This document shows positions 32,728-44,890 of a DNA stretch of 64,000 bases, in pieces. The DNA lies in assembly GCA_964059195.1 (NCBI GenBank), contig CAXKWD010000001.1:118229751-118293750 (forward strand), written 5' to 3'. A program made the translations under genes and the position numbers. Under the pieces are notes generated by a model that did not search any database, was not told where the DNA came from, and saw nothing but the letters and a program-made list of their open reading frames with translations. The stretch comes from Ectobius pallidus (taxonomy: Eukaryota; Arthropoda; Insecta; Blattodea; Ectobiidae). How positions within the stretch are numbered: the stretch's first letter is position 1; each line of letters starts with the position of its first letter.

Positions 32728-33153
32728 AACATACTCTTCTTCTTTCCATGAGTTGTACCTCCCTCTTGGGTATATTTACGCGACCGACACCACCCGGGCC
32801 TTACGGGATCGCGACCGGTAGGAGGAAAGAGTTTCTACGGATCACATGCATGCTTTTTACCAAACAAGGACATGGAAAGGCTCCCTGGATGATTGTTCAG
32901 CTCAACGGCGGGACCATCTCCGAGACAACACGAACACATAGGACGGTACCCACCAGTTAAAAACATACACTCATTCCGAATAAAATAAGATTCGAATGGG
33001 ATGGGATGGGATGAAGATGATAATGACGGCCAGATGATATTCGGAGACCACAAGAGCCTAAAGTTACCAGTGAGGTGAGGGAAAACCTCGGAAAACCCCC
33101 CACCTAGGTAACCTTTCCTGACCAGGAATCTAACCCAAGCCTGCTGGATGATA
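32728..33153 (-). repeat. SINE family 3, copy 2
   Basis: Shares long blocks with 39,942-40,399: CACCCGGGCCTTACGGGATCG, CTCCGAGACAACACGAACAC, GATGATAATGACGGCCAGATG and CCCACCTAGGTAACCTTTCC (with small differences). The tRNA-like head at the high-coordinate end is truncated, just where the hAT element begins. Confidence 0.85.
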
Positions 33154-33161
33154 CATATCAA

Positions 33162-34033
33162 TAGGGCTCGGACTTTTTGGTAAATACATATTTTTTTGCT
33201 ATTACCTATGATTTCTGGACTTTGTCAAAGTTCCGGTCGGGACCTTTGGATTCAAAATACTGAGTTGCATATCACATAAAAATAAATATTTTCGATATTT
33301 CTTATTTGAATAAATATTTTTGGTAACTTTTTTTTTTTTTACATATTTTACCACATATCACGTTTAGAAATGAATATTTTGACTGTTTTTGTAAAATTGT
33401 GCCACATTTTGAATATGTTGCATTGTTATGTTGAGTCAGACAATAAATCAGGGCTGATTTGGCCTTCATTAGTGCAAATTTCTGTTTCCTCTCACACTGC
33501 ATTACTAAGTTGGAAACAACAAAACAATTCTTGACAGAATCAATAAAAGAAACCAAACACATTGAAAACAAACTTAACAAAATCAGTGGTTCAAAAGCAA
33601 ACGAAATTAAAGAAAAATCTCTGTCATGCCTAAATAAGAATGAAAGGTTACAAGTGTTGCCAAAGATTTCAGATATTTTAATGGGTAACAGGGTAAAGAA
33701 CTTGGAGCAGATGGAACATCTGAGTGTCAGTGATACTGCGTTTTACAAATATGCAAGATTAACATCCTGCAATGTTGAACGTACATTTTCAAGATACAAG
33801 TCTCTGTTCCGTGAAAATCATTACACCTTTAAGATGCACAACTTAAGATCTACTTCTGTCGTTCACTGCAACAGTTCTACACTTGCTGACTAGAATGACT
33901 AGATGAGTACTTCTGTAAATATTGGTTAAATAAATAAAATATTTTTTTTATTTTTTAAACATATTTTCGACTTTTTAACCACATAAAAAATAAATATTTT
34001 TGTTTTTATAAGCACCTAAAAGTCCGAGCCCTA
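33162..34033 (+). mobile_element. hAT element, internally deleted
   Basis: The terminal inverted repeats are TAGGGCTCGGACTTTTTGGT and, reversed from the right end, TAGGGCTCGGACTTTTAGGT. The exact 8-bp target duplication CATATCAA lies at 33,154-33,161 and 34,034-34,041. The 872-bp element keeps only the C-terminal part of its transposase. It sits directly at the head end of a SINE family 3 copy. Confidence 0.93.
33459..33893 (+). pseudogene. hAT transposase C-terminal (dimerisation) fragment
   Basis: The open frame is about 144 codons; its first codon is TTG, so there is no real start. The stretch YKYARLTSCNVERTFSRYKS matches the hAT C-terminal dimerisation block (usual form YxYxPITSxxVERSFS), and KMHNLRSTSVVHCN follows as expected. 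The BED finger and most of the RNase-H-like catalytic core are absent, so it cannot transpose itself. Such deleted copies can still be mobilised by a full-length relative. Confidence 0.82.
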
Positions 34034-34049
34034 CATATCAATGATGGTG

Positions 34050-34143
34050 GTAGTGTTTGGTGGTGTTGGTGATAAAATTCACATGGCAATTTTAGATATT
34101 GAGGTATAATAGTGGTGGTGGTGGTGGTAGTAGTAGTAGTAGT
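34050..34143. repeat. GGT/GTA simple repeats
   Basis: Interrupted TGG-rich runs at 34,043-34,070, then TGG and TAG triplet arrays at 34,109-34,143. Confidence 0.85.
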
Positions 34144-34395
34144 AAATGATTTATTTTGCCTTGCAGAGTTAAGGTCATAAGTCCTTCTCTTCCCCTCAAT
34201 CAGGTTAAAAATATGCAACACACAATAAAGTGATTTAAATGAATAGCAGAGTAATGGATAAGATGCTAATGACTAGTGCTAAGACCAAGGCTACCCGAAA
34301 TCATAATACTCGTAATAATTAATTAATTAAAGTGTATAAGTTTAATTAAACAAAAAATAATATTACAAGCAAAACAAAGGAAAGTATCAAATTAA

Positions 34396-34458
34396 GAATA
34401 TTATAGGAGAAAAATTCCTCCGTCCCAGTGTCGGAGGAATTTTTCTCCTATAATATTC
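34396..34458. repeat. Perfect 27-bp inverted repeat with 9-nt loop
   Basis: The left arm 34,396-34,422 (GAATATTATAGGAGAAAAAT then TCCTCCG) is exactly complementary to the right arm 34,432-34,458, with loop TCCCAGTGT. No mismatch in 27 pairs. Confidence 0.95.
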
Positions 34459-34679
34459 TCATGTAATGTCCAACAGAGACAATAATCTGTGGTTCATGAA
34501 AGCTTACATATCTATCAAATTAAGTTGCAATGAAACGTTAAATTTGTGAAGTCATGTTATAAGTAGTTATAAGTAAGTTATAAGGTAAACAACAAAAGAT
34601 TAAATAATGCTATGTACAATGAGAAACAATACGTAACTTGGTTTTAGAACGAACAGTCGACAAGAAGAAAAATGAAAAA
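34459..34679. other. Short unannotated stretch
   Basis: Nothing recognised apart from repeated AAGTTATAAGTA words. Confidence 0.4.
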
Positions 34680-35361
34680 TCTATAATAACAAGAGGAGGT
34701 GTTTGTCTGTCTGTCTCTCTATGATCGATGCCCGGCGAAATCTACTGCACGCAGAGAGCTGACATTTTAAACGTAGTTGGACAGAAGGATGGCCGAATGC
34801 ACCTCGAAGCCGGATTTTTAACTTTCGCTTTCGTTCGCGAGTGAAAACTGGCAGAACACGTTTTCGGTAGTACATTTCAATTGTTAAATCCAATTGCAGG
34901 TGACTTTGCCTTTTTCGTCATAACTTGGAAATAAAAGTATTACGATATTTACAATATATCGCATGGAATAATTGATCGCTTCGATTCACTGAACTCACCC
35001 TTGTCGATTCATTTGTTTGTAATGTCAAGGCATGCAGTTATCTGAAATTTTCAACATAGATAGAAGAGGGATAATTAATGTAGGCCTAAATGGGCAACAA
35101 TTGGTCGATTTGGACGGAAGTCACTATGCAGGACTTTTCTGAACCAGGGAACCCTGAGATGGTTTTTCCCAATCGGCGCTTTCTATTCGTGGAATGCACT
35201 CCAAAGCCGGATTTTTAGCTGTTTCATTATTTATAATTTTAATCATTAATTTATGAATGATTTGAGTATAAGTGTTAATAAGTATACTGTTTTTATTATT
35301 TTGCTCTTAATTTTTAATCGTCGAATTAATTATCATGGGTGAAGCCGCGGGCACGTACTAG
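34680..35361 (+). mobile_element. Non-autonomous Helitron-like element 3
   Basis: It starts TCTATAATAACAAGAGGAGG and ends GGGTGAAGCCGCGGGCACGTACTAG followed by T, read in two pieces; this is a 3' end close to that of 2,877-3,465. Interior blocks such as GATTTGGACG, CACTAT(G/A)CAGG and TTTTGCTCTTAATTTTTAAT-like sequence are shared with that copy. No coding capacity. Confidence 0.78.
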
Positions 35362-36409
35362 TGGAAAATAAGAATAAAGAAAATCCAGAGAACCAGAAAG
35401 AAAGAATTATGGAAGGGAAGACACAAAGAAGCAAGTGAACTAGATAACAAATAACAAAATGAACATACCATGTAGAGAGAAATCGTAATGAATGAAAGAA
35501 AATGTAGTAACTAGCTTGATTTTGATTTCAACACTTCGTGAATTATTAAAATCAGGATTTTTAGGGAACACAATGGTGTGATGTCTTTAGGGCACGAAGT
35601 TGGGGACACAATGAACAAGAATGATTCTGTAGCACAAATGATGCGAGATATGCATTAGCGGATATTGGATAAATCCCTACGGCATGATGCATATGCCATG
35701 TTATCTGCTTAATTATACAATAGCTGCATAAAAATACCTCTCATGTTTTCTGTGTCATGCTTCTGATTTTCAATAGAATGACTGCTACTTTAGAATACGT
35801 TGCTTGAACCATCTCCTTGATGCCATCCGTTAAATTAGGCGAGCTAATTATCAGAAAATCTCATTTAATGTAGTATTCTGTATAGCTTGTTACTAAAAAC
35901 ACAGCTTGAAAAGTACTAACTTGCGTGTATATCGTTTTACTGGATATAGGCCAGTAGCGCTCGTTTTGTTAAATTTGTGCTTGCCTGTGAAGTTCTATTA
36001 ACGGTCGAACTTCGTACGACTTTTTTGTAATTAGGAATCGTAAATTTTGAAAGAAAAATAATTTCAGTTCCCTTGTGCTTAGAACAGTAACAAGAAAACT
36101 CTTTGGTAATTTTGTATGTTGTGGGATTCAGGCACTTTTTGGCAACAATTTATTTTGAAACAGTTGGACAGCTCAGAAACAATTGCATAGAAGATTGATC
36201 TACATGTAAAAAAATGAATATCTCTCTTGAACTTATAGAAAAGGCTATAACGAACTAATAGTGACAAATCCTTCGCTATAATAACGAATTTCAGGTTTTC
36301 AAGGAATAAGGAGAACTGATGGTCGTAAGTAGGCCTAATGGTATGAGCAAAACTAAACTGTCAAACTGCCGGTAGGCCTATATAGTTTATGGATCAAAAT
36401 TTTACTGCT
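35362..36409. other. Unannotated stretch
   Basis: No recognised gene or repeat. Confidence 0.4.
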
Positions 36410-37065
36410 GAAATAGCTATTTATGTATCAAGTACGCAAAATAACCCTTTAGCGGACGAATCTAGTAAAGCGGCCGAGGCGTAAGCCGAGGCTGAAATAC
36501 TGGATGAGTCCGATAAAGTTTTTGCGTACTTGGTGCATACAATATTTTTTAGTAAAAGCTCTCTAAATTATACGAAATGAAACAAAAATACCGTATATAA
36601 TTAATTATAATGAAAGGTAGTCAGACATATTCTCACGGCCCTCTGAAACGCGGCACAACAATGAACCGTAGCCTACGTACCAATATGAAATGCGGTATAG
36701 ATGCGTTATATGAGTCACTGATTTGTAAACAATAGGCTAATGAATACGAACTAGTATTTATGAAAAGTTTGTGAAAATATTAATGATAATCCCGAGGAAA
36801 TTTCACTCCAAGCCGAAAACATTGAATTGGAGCTGTTGCCAGCAATATCACGGGAGTAGTACATAGACTATGAGAAGGAATATATTGCAATTAAATGCTG
36901 GTGTATCCATGGTAAGCTATGTTTCTCCTGTGAACGAAGATGTGAAAAGTTGTTGGCTTATGTCTGTTGTTATATGATGAAGTTCGCTACCCTGTTTTGC
37001 GGAAATTTCCGATTATCATAAAGAAACATGTTGGCTTAAATTTGTTGTTTTATGACCAATTATAT
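36410..37065 (+). repeat. Interspersed repeat family A, copy 2
   Basis: Inverted homologue of 1,440-2,060. Near the start, TATGTATCAAGTACGCAAAA (36,423) and, reversed, ATGCACCAAGTACGCAAAAA (ending about 36,541) form an imperfect inverted repeat about 120 bases apart. This may mark a small element or a terminal hairpin. Confidence 0.55.
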
Positions 37066-38011
37066 GCTTAAATCCATGTTAATGTTGGTGTGACTGGTCA
37101 ATGCCACCTGGATTTTGTTTATAGATTGCCATGACGACTTTAAAGTACTAGGCCGATATAACTGCATTTTGAATGCAGTTTTATGCAATTTTAGCGTCCT
37201 TGGTTGTTAAAATGCAATTTTTCGGCGTGTTACTAGTCCGACAAGCAACTGTTTTAGAGAGAGTGTACTAAAATTAGTTATTTATGTTACTCTGAATTGC
37301 AAGTGATTGTAGATATACAATAATAGTAGGCCTAGTCGTAGGAATAATAGTATTTGTAGCGGTTATAATAAAGGAAATGGAAAATCTGTAATCCCCATAA
37401 CGTGCTTGTACCTTTTTCTTTACCTTAACAGACTCAACCCGTAAAATGGAACTTTAAATACACGGATCCAAAATACAAAAAAAGAGAAAAAAATATATAC
37501 GAAGCTGTAAGAAGTCATAAATTACGATCTTCACATAGATCCTTGCAACATGTTTTCATCTCCTTTACATTCACTCTGTATTATGATGAAATAGGAATCA
37601 TTTTGTCATGTAAGATGTCTTTGCAACTAGGCTATAGAATAAGTCTGTAAAAATATTATGGAAAGTTTGAAGAGCATAACAATGCTATGAAAGTTTGAAA
37701 AATCACTTCTAAATTCAGAGTTGAGAGCGGGCAGGAACAGTATTCAACAGGCACTGATTCAGCTTTTCTATTCTGTATGTGCCCGGGAAGTTGAAGAGCA
37801 TACATGGAGTGGGGGAGTAAGCACCTCCTACGCTTTGCAATATCATCATACAGTTTCGTAGGCAGAGCTCTTAAATGACTGGGAAAATCAACTCATCTCT
37901 GCAGTGAAATGACAACTCTATCATTTCTTCCAGCAAAAATCCTTTATAAATGTAGATATCCAGTCTAAATATATACGACGTAAAATATGTATTACAAAAT
38001 ATCTCTACTCA
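37066..38011. other. Unannotated stretch
   Basis: Nothing recognised. Confidence 0.4.
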
Positions 38012-38373
38012 CAGGGGCGTATTTAGCTACTTAAGCGCCCCTAGGCAGAGAAAAATATTTTCGCCCCCTTATTTCCACATGAATGTACAAAGTAACAACA
38101 TTATTGTAACTGAAATAGTAGGCTAATAATAATAGTAATAATAATAATAACAATAACAATAATATATAATAATAAATAAATAAGTAAATAAATAAACAGG
38201 TGAGTATTGTTGTCTATGTTATTCATTTCTATTTCATTGTGCGTTACATTAGTACTATTTTGAAGAGTTGTGAATAAAACGTTTAATATATTTTAAAAAA
38301 TCAGTAACAGCTTAAAAGCCGCCCCTTCAAATCTGCCGCCCTAGGCAGCTGCCTAGGCTTAAATAGGCCACTG
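38012..38373. mobile_element. hAT-type MITE, copy 2
   Basis: Same family as 19,415-19,768. It starts CAGGGGCGTATTTAGCTACT and ends CTTAAATAGGCCACTG. The 8-bp target duplication is not clean here (TCTACTCA against TATCTACT). The ATA-rich core differs in length between the copies. Confidence 0.8.
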
Positions 38374-38750
38374 TATCTACTATAATCCATTGTTAAACAC
38401 GAATAATACTTAAAGCAATATCTTACCACAAGCCCCGTGCGTGTTCATGGTTTCTGAGTGCTCTAGGAACAAATTTACTGTTTTTAATGCAAAATTTTAC
38501 CCTATAGCGATCTAGGGATTAGTTTGGCATCATTGCTTGTTGTTGTTACTTCAGACGAGCAAGTGTAACTGAGATGCTCTTGTTCCTATTGACGAAAATA
38601 AATTTTGTAAATAAGTGTAGGCTAATTAAACATTGATTGCTGTCAGTTTAATATGTTATAGCCTGCTTATGTTCTAATTTCATTGATTTTTAACTTGCTA
38701 TTGCCTAAAACGTTGATCTTACCAATTTTTATGTATAGTCTAAATATGTT
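38374..38750. other. Unannotated stretch
   Basis: Nothing recognised. Confidence 0.4.
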
Positions 38751-38754
38751 TTAA

Positions 38755-39069
38755 TAGGATAAATGGGCTGGACATGTTGCACGCATGGGGAAGAAAGACA
38801 TATCTCAAAATTATTGAATGGGAGACCCGAAGGGAAAATACCACTTGAAAGACCTAGACGTAGGTGGGAGGACAATATTAGGATAGATTTAAGGGAATTA
38901 CGATTTGCGAGGGATGGTTGGATGGAGTTGGCGCAGAATTGGATTGAATGGCGGGCTCAGGTAAGCGAGGCAATGAACCTTCGGGTTCCTTAAAATAGAT
39001 AATATTCTTTTAGCTTGCTGAGGAATTGTCTATTTCCATTGAGTAAGTAAGTAAGTAAGTAAGTAAGTA
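38755..39069 (+). pseudogene. LINE 3' end with (TAAG)n tail
   Basis: A 77-codon frame from 38,763 contains NGRPEGKIPLERPRRRWEDN, IRIDLREL, WIEWRAQVSEAMNLRVP and a stop: the last residues of a LINE ORF2. Just upstream, KWAGHVARMG lies in another frame, so there is at least one indel near 38,790. A non-coding end of about 45 bases follows, then six TAAG units (39,043-39,069), the expected tail of this LINE type. The same 3' end occurs reversed at 29,566-29,985. The copy is truncated at its 5' end, as usual for LINE insertions. Confidence 0.88.
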
Positions 39070-39895
39070 TGTTCGATATTATCGATATCGCGATATTATC
39101 GGAACTGAAATATAATTGTCAAAATATCGGATATCGTAAACAAAATATCGGTAATCGATAGTATCAATATTGATATCTCATCCCTATCTCTATAAGGTAG
39201 GTTCAAGAGATTGAACTTTTATTGTGAATTCCCAAGCTTTGAAATCATTCTGTGGCGAGAAGTTACGGTATTGTAGTAAAGTACTATGCAGTAATGAAGT
39301 CCGGTGTGTATAACCTTACAGTGGAAGAAGTTGAAGATATTCTATTAAAGGGGAGGATTATGCTTTTTATAGGATGACAAAACACAAACGTTTGCGTTTT
39401 ATAAACTTAGTAGAGCGAATTAAGACAGGCGACGTTCCAGAAACCTGAGCTGTCAGATCCCACTTGCTGTGGTAACTATGAATTCAAGAAAGTGACAAGC
39501 TGGCTCCAATTATAACTAATTAACCATCCGCTCTTTAAATCAGAAAACTCGTTTTCAATCAAATTAAGTTTCTTAAGAAAACTTACGCCACAAAATCATA
39601 AAGGACTGCAGCTTGTGATTAAAAATGAAAGTGAAACATACTCTAAAGCAGAGGCTTTCAAACTGTGGTTATGTGTGTCATCCTAGTGTGACTTAACAGT
39701 TGACCCATCAATTCATGAATCCATGGCTCTATCATAACATACTTATCTGAATCTCACTTAGGATAGAAACATACCTCTAATTGAATATTTATTTCATATA
39801 TCAGTTTTTTAATTGATAGCATTAATAACGTAGTAAATGTAATTTACTTGTCTATATGACAATAATTTTTTCTAAGTTGTTTTTATTCCTTGCAG
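39070..39895. other. Unannotated stretch with ATATCGAT-rich patch
   Basis: 39,066-39,180 repeats TATCGATA/GATATCG words, resembling the subterminal region of some hAT elements, but I found no matching opposite end. The rest is unrecognised. Confidence 0.35.
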
Positions 39896-40611
39896 GCTCA
39901 CTTACATCATTAGTTTAGTTTTCATTATTAACGTGATTGTTTTCTCTTTCTTTCTTTCTCGTAGTTTAACCTCTCCCTTTTAGGAATAAGCGACCCAAGC
40001 CGCCCGGGCCTTACAGGGCCGCGACCTGTCGGGAGAGGGATTATCTTTGGATCACATACATACTTTTTTGACCAGAAAAGGACATGGAGGGCCTCCCCGG
40101 ATGAGTGATCAGCCCAATGCCGGGGCACCTCCGAGACAACACGAACACATAGGACGAGACACACCATTCACACACACACACACACTCACTCCAAACAAGG
40201 CGAGGATGGGATGAAGATGATAATGACGGCCAGATGATATCTGGGGACCACAAGGGCCTAAAGTTACCCGACATTTGTCTCAAAGGTGAGGAAAAACCCC
40301 AGAAAAAACCCCACCTAGGTAACTTGTCCCGACCAGGAATCGAACCCGGGCCCGCTGCGTGAGAGGATTGAACGCATCCCCTGAGCCACAGCGGTGGACT
40401 AACGTGATTGTTAAGATATTAAAATAAATAAATTCAGTCTTCACAATTTAAAATAATTTTAATAAATCTAGCTATAAAAAAAAATTACGGCTCACTTACA
40501 TAATTCGTTTAGTTTTCATTATAAACGTGACTGTTAACATATTAACATAAATAAATTTAGTCTTCACAATTTAAAATAATTTTAATAAACCTAGCTATAA
40601 AAAAAATACGT
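39896..40611 (+). repeat. Tandem duplication (about 118 bp) split by a SINE
   Basis: Unit 1 is 39,896-39,941 plus 40,400-40,486; unit 2 is 40,492-40,611. Shared text includes GCTCACTTACAT, TTTAGTTTTCATTAT, AGTCTTCACAATTTAAAATA and CTAGCTATAAAAAAAA. Only unit 1 holds the SINE. Confidence 0.85.
39942..40399 (-). repeat. SINE family 3, full-length copy with target duplication
   Basis: The minus strand begins GTCCACCGCTGTGGCTCAGG (tRNA-like A-box region), has GGGTTCGATTCCTGGTCGGG (B box), and ends in an AGAAAGAAAG tail. The 13-base TAACGTGATTGTT flanks it exactly at 39,929-39,941 and 40,400-40,412. At 458 bp it is long for a SINE. A CA microsatellite lies inside. Confidence 0.93.
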
Positions 40612-42654
40612 TTTTTTTATTTTTATTTATTTTATTTTTTACTTGACTTAACAGATACTATGATACTGTTTCAAAACTCTGTATAACGACGATCGATATG
40701 ACGATAAACCCGCATACGCCTATAGCATATTTTTCTCTGGTCCCGGTAATTTTCCTATCTTAATAACGTTAAATGTTACACATTACAACGATGACGTTAT
40801 TTTAGGAACACCCTTTTTCGACAATATTTTGAAGTTCAATAATTGTTATTTAAAACCCGTGGCTTAGCCCATGGATGGTAGCAGGCAGCAAGCAGATTAG
40901 TGTCCTTTCCAGGCACCAAAATCGTTTTCTGCAGGCCTAATAATTGTTGCATTAAGAGAAAGGGTCATTAAGGATGGAGAATAGGGCCAATGGGGGTGAG
41001 ACGTGTGTCAAGAACGCATTAACAACAACTTATTATATTTTTCCCTGATCGTATTCTGTCTAAGCTGATAGTCTCATTCCGAATTCCCAAAGATCTAAAC
41101 ATACAGATTTTCTTCTGCAAAATCATCCTATTAAAATAGGCCTATTTTAAGATATTTTGTATTTTCTCATTTGAGTTCGTGACCTAGGCCTACTGCGACT
41201 GAGATATTAAGAATAATATGTTGTCTAAAATAGTATATTATGCAACGTACCTATAAAGGAATTAATTAAGATGAGAGTATGATTGAAACGAGCACCTTAA
41301 TTATAGGCAAGTTGCACACGACTGTTTTTATTCGAACATATAATTAAATGTCTAGGTTTTGAGCTTTTGGAATGCTTTCTAATAATGATCAAACGACTCT
41401 ATCTCGGCGATCAGCTATTAGTAAGTTCCCGTCTTTTGCGATAGATGGCAGGCGACAAGGCATGCATTCAGGCAGCAGAGCTTCTCTTAGGCGTTTTAAC
41501 CTCAAAGCACCGCACATTAAAACACATGAAATAAACTGAATTTATTATAATATTAAAATCAATATAAACAGAATGGATTTTAATTTTAAATACAGGTGAT
41601 TTATTGAGCAGTTTGAATTGCTGCTTTGAAGGCTTGAAAAAAGTTTTGTGCACGATATTAATGGATACCACAACAGTATTGTGATGAATTTCTGTATTAT
41701 AGCCTAATGGATTTCTTAGTGTTACCGTCACATCACATGTTTACTTCAACGTAGTTTGTGAGAAAATCTATCAAAATGTGCTCTTGGAAAGTAGCATTTC
41801 TGAATGAATCCTAAAAGCACACGACTTGCCGAGGCCATTATTTAATCTTCAGAAGACTATAAAAAGTATATAAATGCAGACAGCGCTTGTTTATAAGATG
41901 CAGTTTTTCTTCGGAGTTTCTGTTTCAATTTCCTCTCATGGTGAGTTTAAACAGGAAGCTTAACCACATAATTAAATGAAATGAACTCTATGCTGAACAT
42001 CCAAACTGTAATGGGCCAGTCATGATTGCTGACGCAAACCTACTCCATCTTTTCAGATTAATCATGTAACATCTTGTCTCTCTTCTACTTATTTTCTTCT
42101 ACAAATGATTACCATAATTTTTATAACCTTCCCAAATGCTAACATTTTAGCTGAGAGATATTATATATTGACATAAAAAACCTTTTTAAAAAGAATTCGA
42201 TAATGTCTTATTGCTCTATTTTAAAATTGTCAATTACAGCTGAACTTTTTTTTAAGTCACTATGACATAGGACATAAAAGGTGCAAAATATATTGCACAG
42301 ATTTTCTATAAATTTCAAAAATGTCCTTAATTCAAAAAGAGAGGTAAAGACAACGGACTGTTTACTCCCTACGTTTGTCGACAGAAATAAATTCAAAAAC
42401 AATTAATTGATAATTCCATAAATAACCATAATATTACCATAATTGCAAATACTGCGCATATTTCAAAAGAGGGTTTAATAACTTATTAAAAAATATTTTA
42501 ACTCATAATTTGTACTTACAACCTTTATTATATCTATAGGCCTATTCAAAGTATTAGATTAATATTTATATAATTCATAAACAATGAGTCGATCCAAAAA
42601 TGTTTGCCAATTTCATCGCTATCGTCGTCTCCATCAACAATATGTCTTCTGATT
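40612..42654. other. Mostly unannotated; small family B fragment at 42,290-42,385
   Basis: 42,290-42,385 weakly matches the part of family B just before its GACGGACA array (AAATTTCAAAAA...CCTTAATTCAAAAA...GTTTAC). Otherwise nothing is recognised in these 2 kb. Confidence 0.35.
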
Positions 42655-43087
42655 AAATAAATGGTGCAAAAATACGTTGCACAAACTTTCTCGCATATAC
42701 GTGTTAAAAGCTAGCACAGAAAAAATTAAATTAAAAAGACAATTAAATTTTATTTATTACATTTTCATAAAACTAAGAAGTATCTAGAACGGAAACCATC
42801 AGAGTCGATCTTCATGTTTAATACTTTTACCGTGAAATAATAGGCTAATAATAATAATGAATGACAGTAAAACTGCATATTATTAGTACTACTAGTATTA
42901 CTACGGGAAAATTCAAATATAAGTCGCACCTTGGGATAAATCGGCCCCACCCAACCCACCCACCAATACAAGGTCAGTTGGTCACTCTGCTTCGCGTAGA
43001 AACAAAATACATCACAGTCCATGCAAATGTGAATATCGAATGGACGGAGCTTAAGGGGCGACTTATATTTGAATTTCGCTATAGGCT

Positions 43088-43401
43088 ACTAAAACTAAAA
43101 CTAAACTCCGTGGCACTACATTCCTTTAGGGATTTGGTCTACCAACCGACCGGTGTGTCATCTACCACAGGCAGATGGCAGGGTTGGGGCATGTGGTCAG
43201 CATGCCGACCCCCACGACCGTTAATGGTGGTTTCCATGACCGGAGCCGCTACTTCTCTATCAAGTAGCTCCTCAATTTGAATCACGAGGAAGTGTACCCC
43301 TACCAGACCCCTCAACCTCAGAAAAATCCAAGGATGTACCGGGGATCGAACCCGGACCGACGGATCTGACGCTAACCACAAGACCACGCCAGCAGTCCTA
43401 C
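43088..43401 (-). repeat. SINE family 1, full-length copy
   Basis: The minus strand has the head TGGTCTTGTGGTTAGCGTC, a B box GGGTTCGATCCCCGG, and a body shared with 52,614-52,936 (GGTAGATGACACA, GGCATGCTGACC, CACGGAGTTTAG). It ends in TTTAG/TTTTAG repeats. It is inserted in a family B element. I could not define its target duplication. Confidence 0.88.
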
Positions 43402-44330
43402 TGCTATTACTACTTAGGTTATATTGCACGCTTTAACTGCATTGTAGGTCATGTAATGTGTTTAGTATGTTTGCGTGAACTATTAGTCTATTGTAACAAC
43501 TCACTCGCGTCATCTGTTTCTATTGTTTAGTGATGTCTTCGTATGTGGCATTCAGTTTAAACGATTATAATATCCAGTGACGTAGCGGCGATGAGTTATG
43601 GAAAATAAGCAAGTCCTGCAAACCCGGCGTTTGCTTTTGCGAACGAGGTAACCATGAAAAACCCAAGTCAATTTGGGCGGCCACGAGGTTTGATTTGAAC
43701 TCAGGACCTCTTCCCTGTTAGCCCATAGGCCTACCACATCGCTGTAATTGGTTTAGTGTGTTCAATGCGACTGAGCTAAACTGATTGCATTTCACAACAA
43801 TAAGTACATTAGGCCTATAGTTTTCTTGTTGCTAGTGGCAACAAAATGCCATTCATATTTTAATTTATATGTATGTTCTGAAATTCGCATTTAAGCTGTA
43901 CTTATTTCGTTTTTATCTTGATATCTATTAATTGTATAAAGAAATGTTTTAAACACAAAATGTTCATTTTAATTTTCTCTACAACTTTACTGTGGTAAGT
44001 TTTCATGTATCACTTACTGTAATGGATATAATCTAGAAAAACTGAAAATGGATACGAATAAAGTACCCCTTAAGTCATTTTTGCAGAAATACAGATATAG
44101 CCATTTTATTACTCATAGATAAGAGTTTCCAATTTTAAATTTTTATTAAAATCGTTAGAGCCATTTTTTCAAAAATAAAAAATTTTGAAAAAGTTTTCAT
44201 GAAAAGTCCCCTTAATATTTCAGTTGTAAAGTTAAATTTCTGGGCGGTTCGACAAAATTTCGAAAAAGTCCTTGTTTCAAAAAATTAAGTAAATACAACG
44301 AGCCGTTTACCCGCTGTGCTTGTCCACAGA

Positions 44331-44408
44331 CGGACAGACGGACAGACGGACAGACGGACAGACGGACAGACGGACAGACGGACAGACGGACAGACAGACG
44401 GACAGACG
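44331..44408. repeat. (GACGGACA)n minisatellite
   Basis: About ten 8-base units with one interruption. It corresponds to the shorter arrays at 5,355-5,379 and 5,528-5,560 in the other family B copies, so its length is variable. Confidence 0.95.
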
Positions 44409-44890
44409 TCATTCCAAAAATACTTTTTTCGGTTTCTAGGCATCGTGAAACGTGCTCTCCCGGTGTTAACTCAACTTCGATTTTTTGTCACGATCACAAT
44501 ACTTTCTCTATACTCCGTATAAGCGAGAAAGTAAAACGTTGAAATCATGTCCATTTATTGCATAAATGTATGTGAGGTGATTTGATAAATACTAACGCAT
44601 GTCAAGTCTTTTAAAACTTACCGTGAATCACTGTTTTTTTTTCAAATATAATTTTTTTAGTTAAAAGATAAGTTTTTTTCAAATATAAATTTATGTCTCA
44701 TGGATTTAAGTATCACCAACTTAAGTTTAATTAATTTACATTACCTATTCACTTTTCAACTGGGCACAACATAGTAATTTGAGTAAATCGCTCAGGTGTG
44801 ACAAAACCTGATAGCGATAACAGACGGGTTTGGCTTGAGAGACGAATATTTTATTTTAATTATGGAAATGTTGACAACCTGGGTAATTAG

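Larger units (their letters stand above)
42655..44536 (+). repeat. Family B element, copy 3 (contains SINE 1)
   Basis: Aligned with 3,704-5,513 throughout. Inverted end motifs are ACTTTCTCGCATATACG at 42,685 and CGTATAAGCGAGAAAGT near 44,518-44,534. It contains a complete SINE family 1 copy and a long GACGGACA minisatellite. A tRNA-like segment on the minus strand (43,640-43,750) has a GAGTTCAAATC B-box-like motif. No transposase frame. Confidence 0.7.

Noticed and set aside
43139..43429. 96-codon ORF over the SINE at 43.1-43.4 kb, and similar ORFs at 15,221, 50,212, 52,593, 32,682 and 39,928
   Set aside because: These are translations of SINE bodies, recurring wherever the SINE occurs.
44331..44408. 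CRISPR-like array
   Set aside because: Uniform 8-base units without spacers in a eukaryotic transposon; it is a minisatellite.
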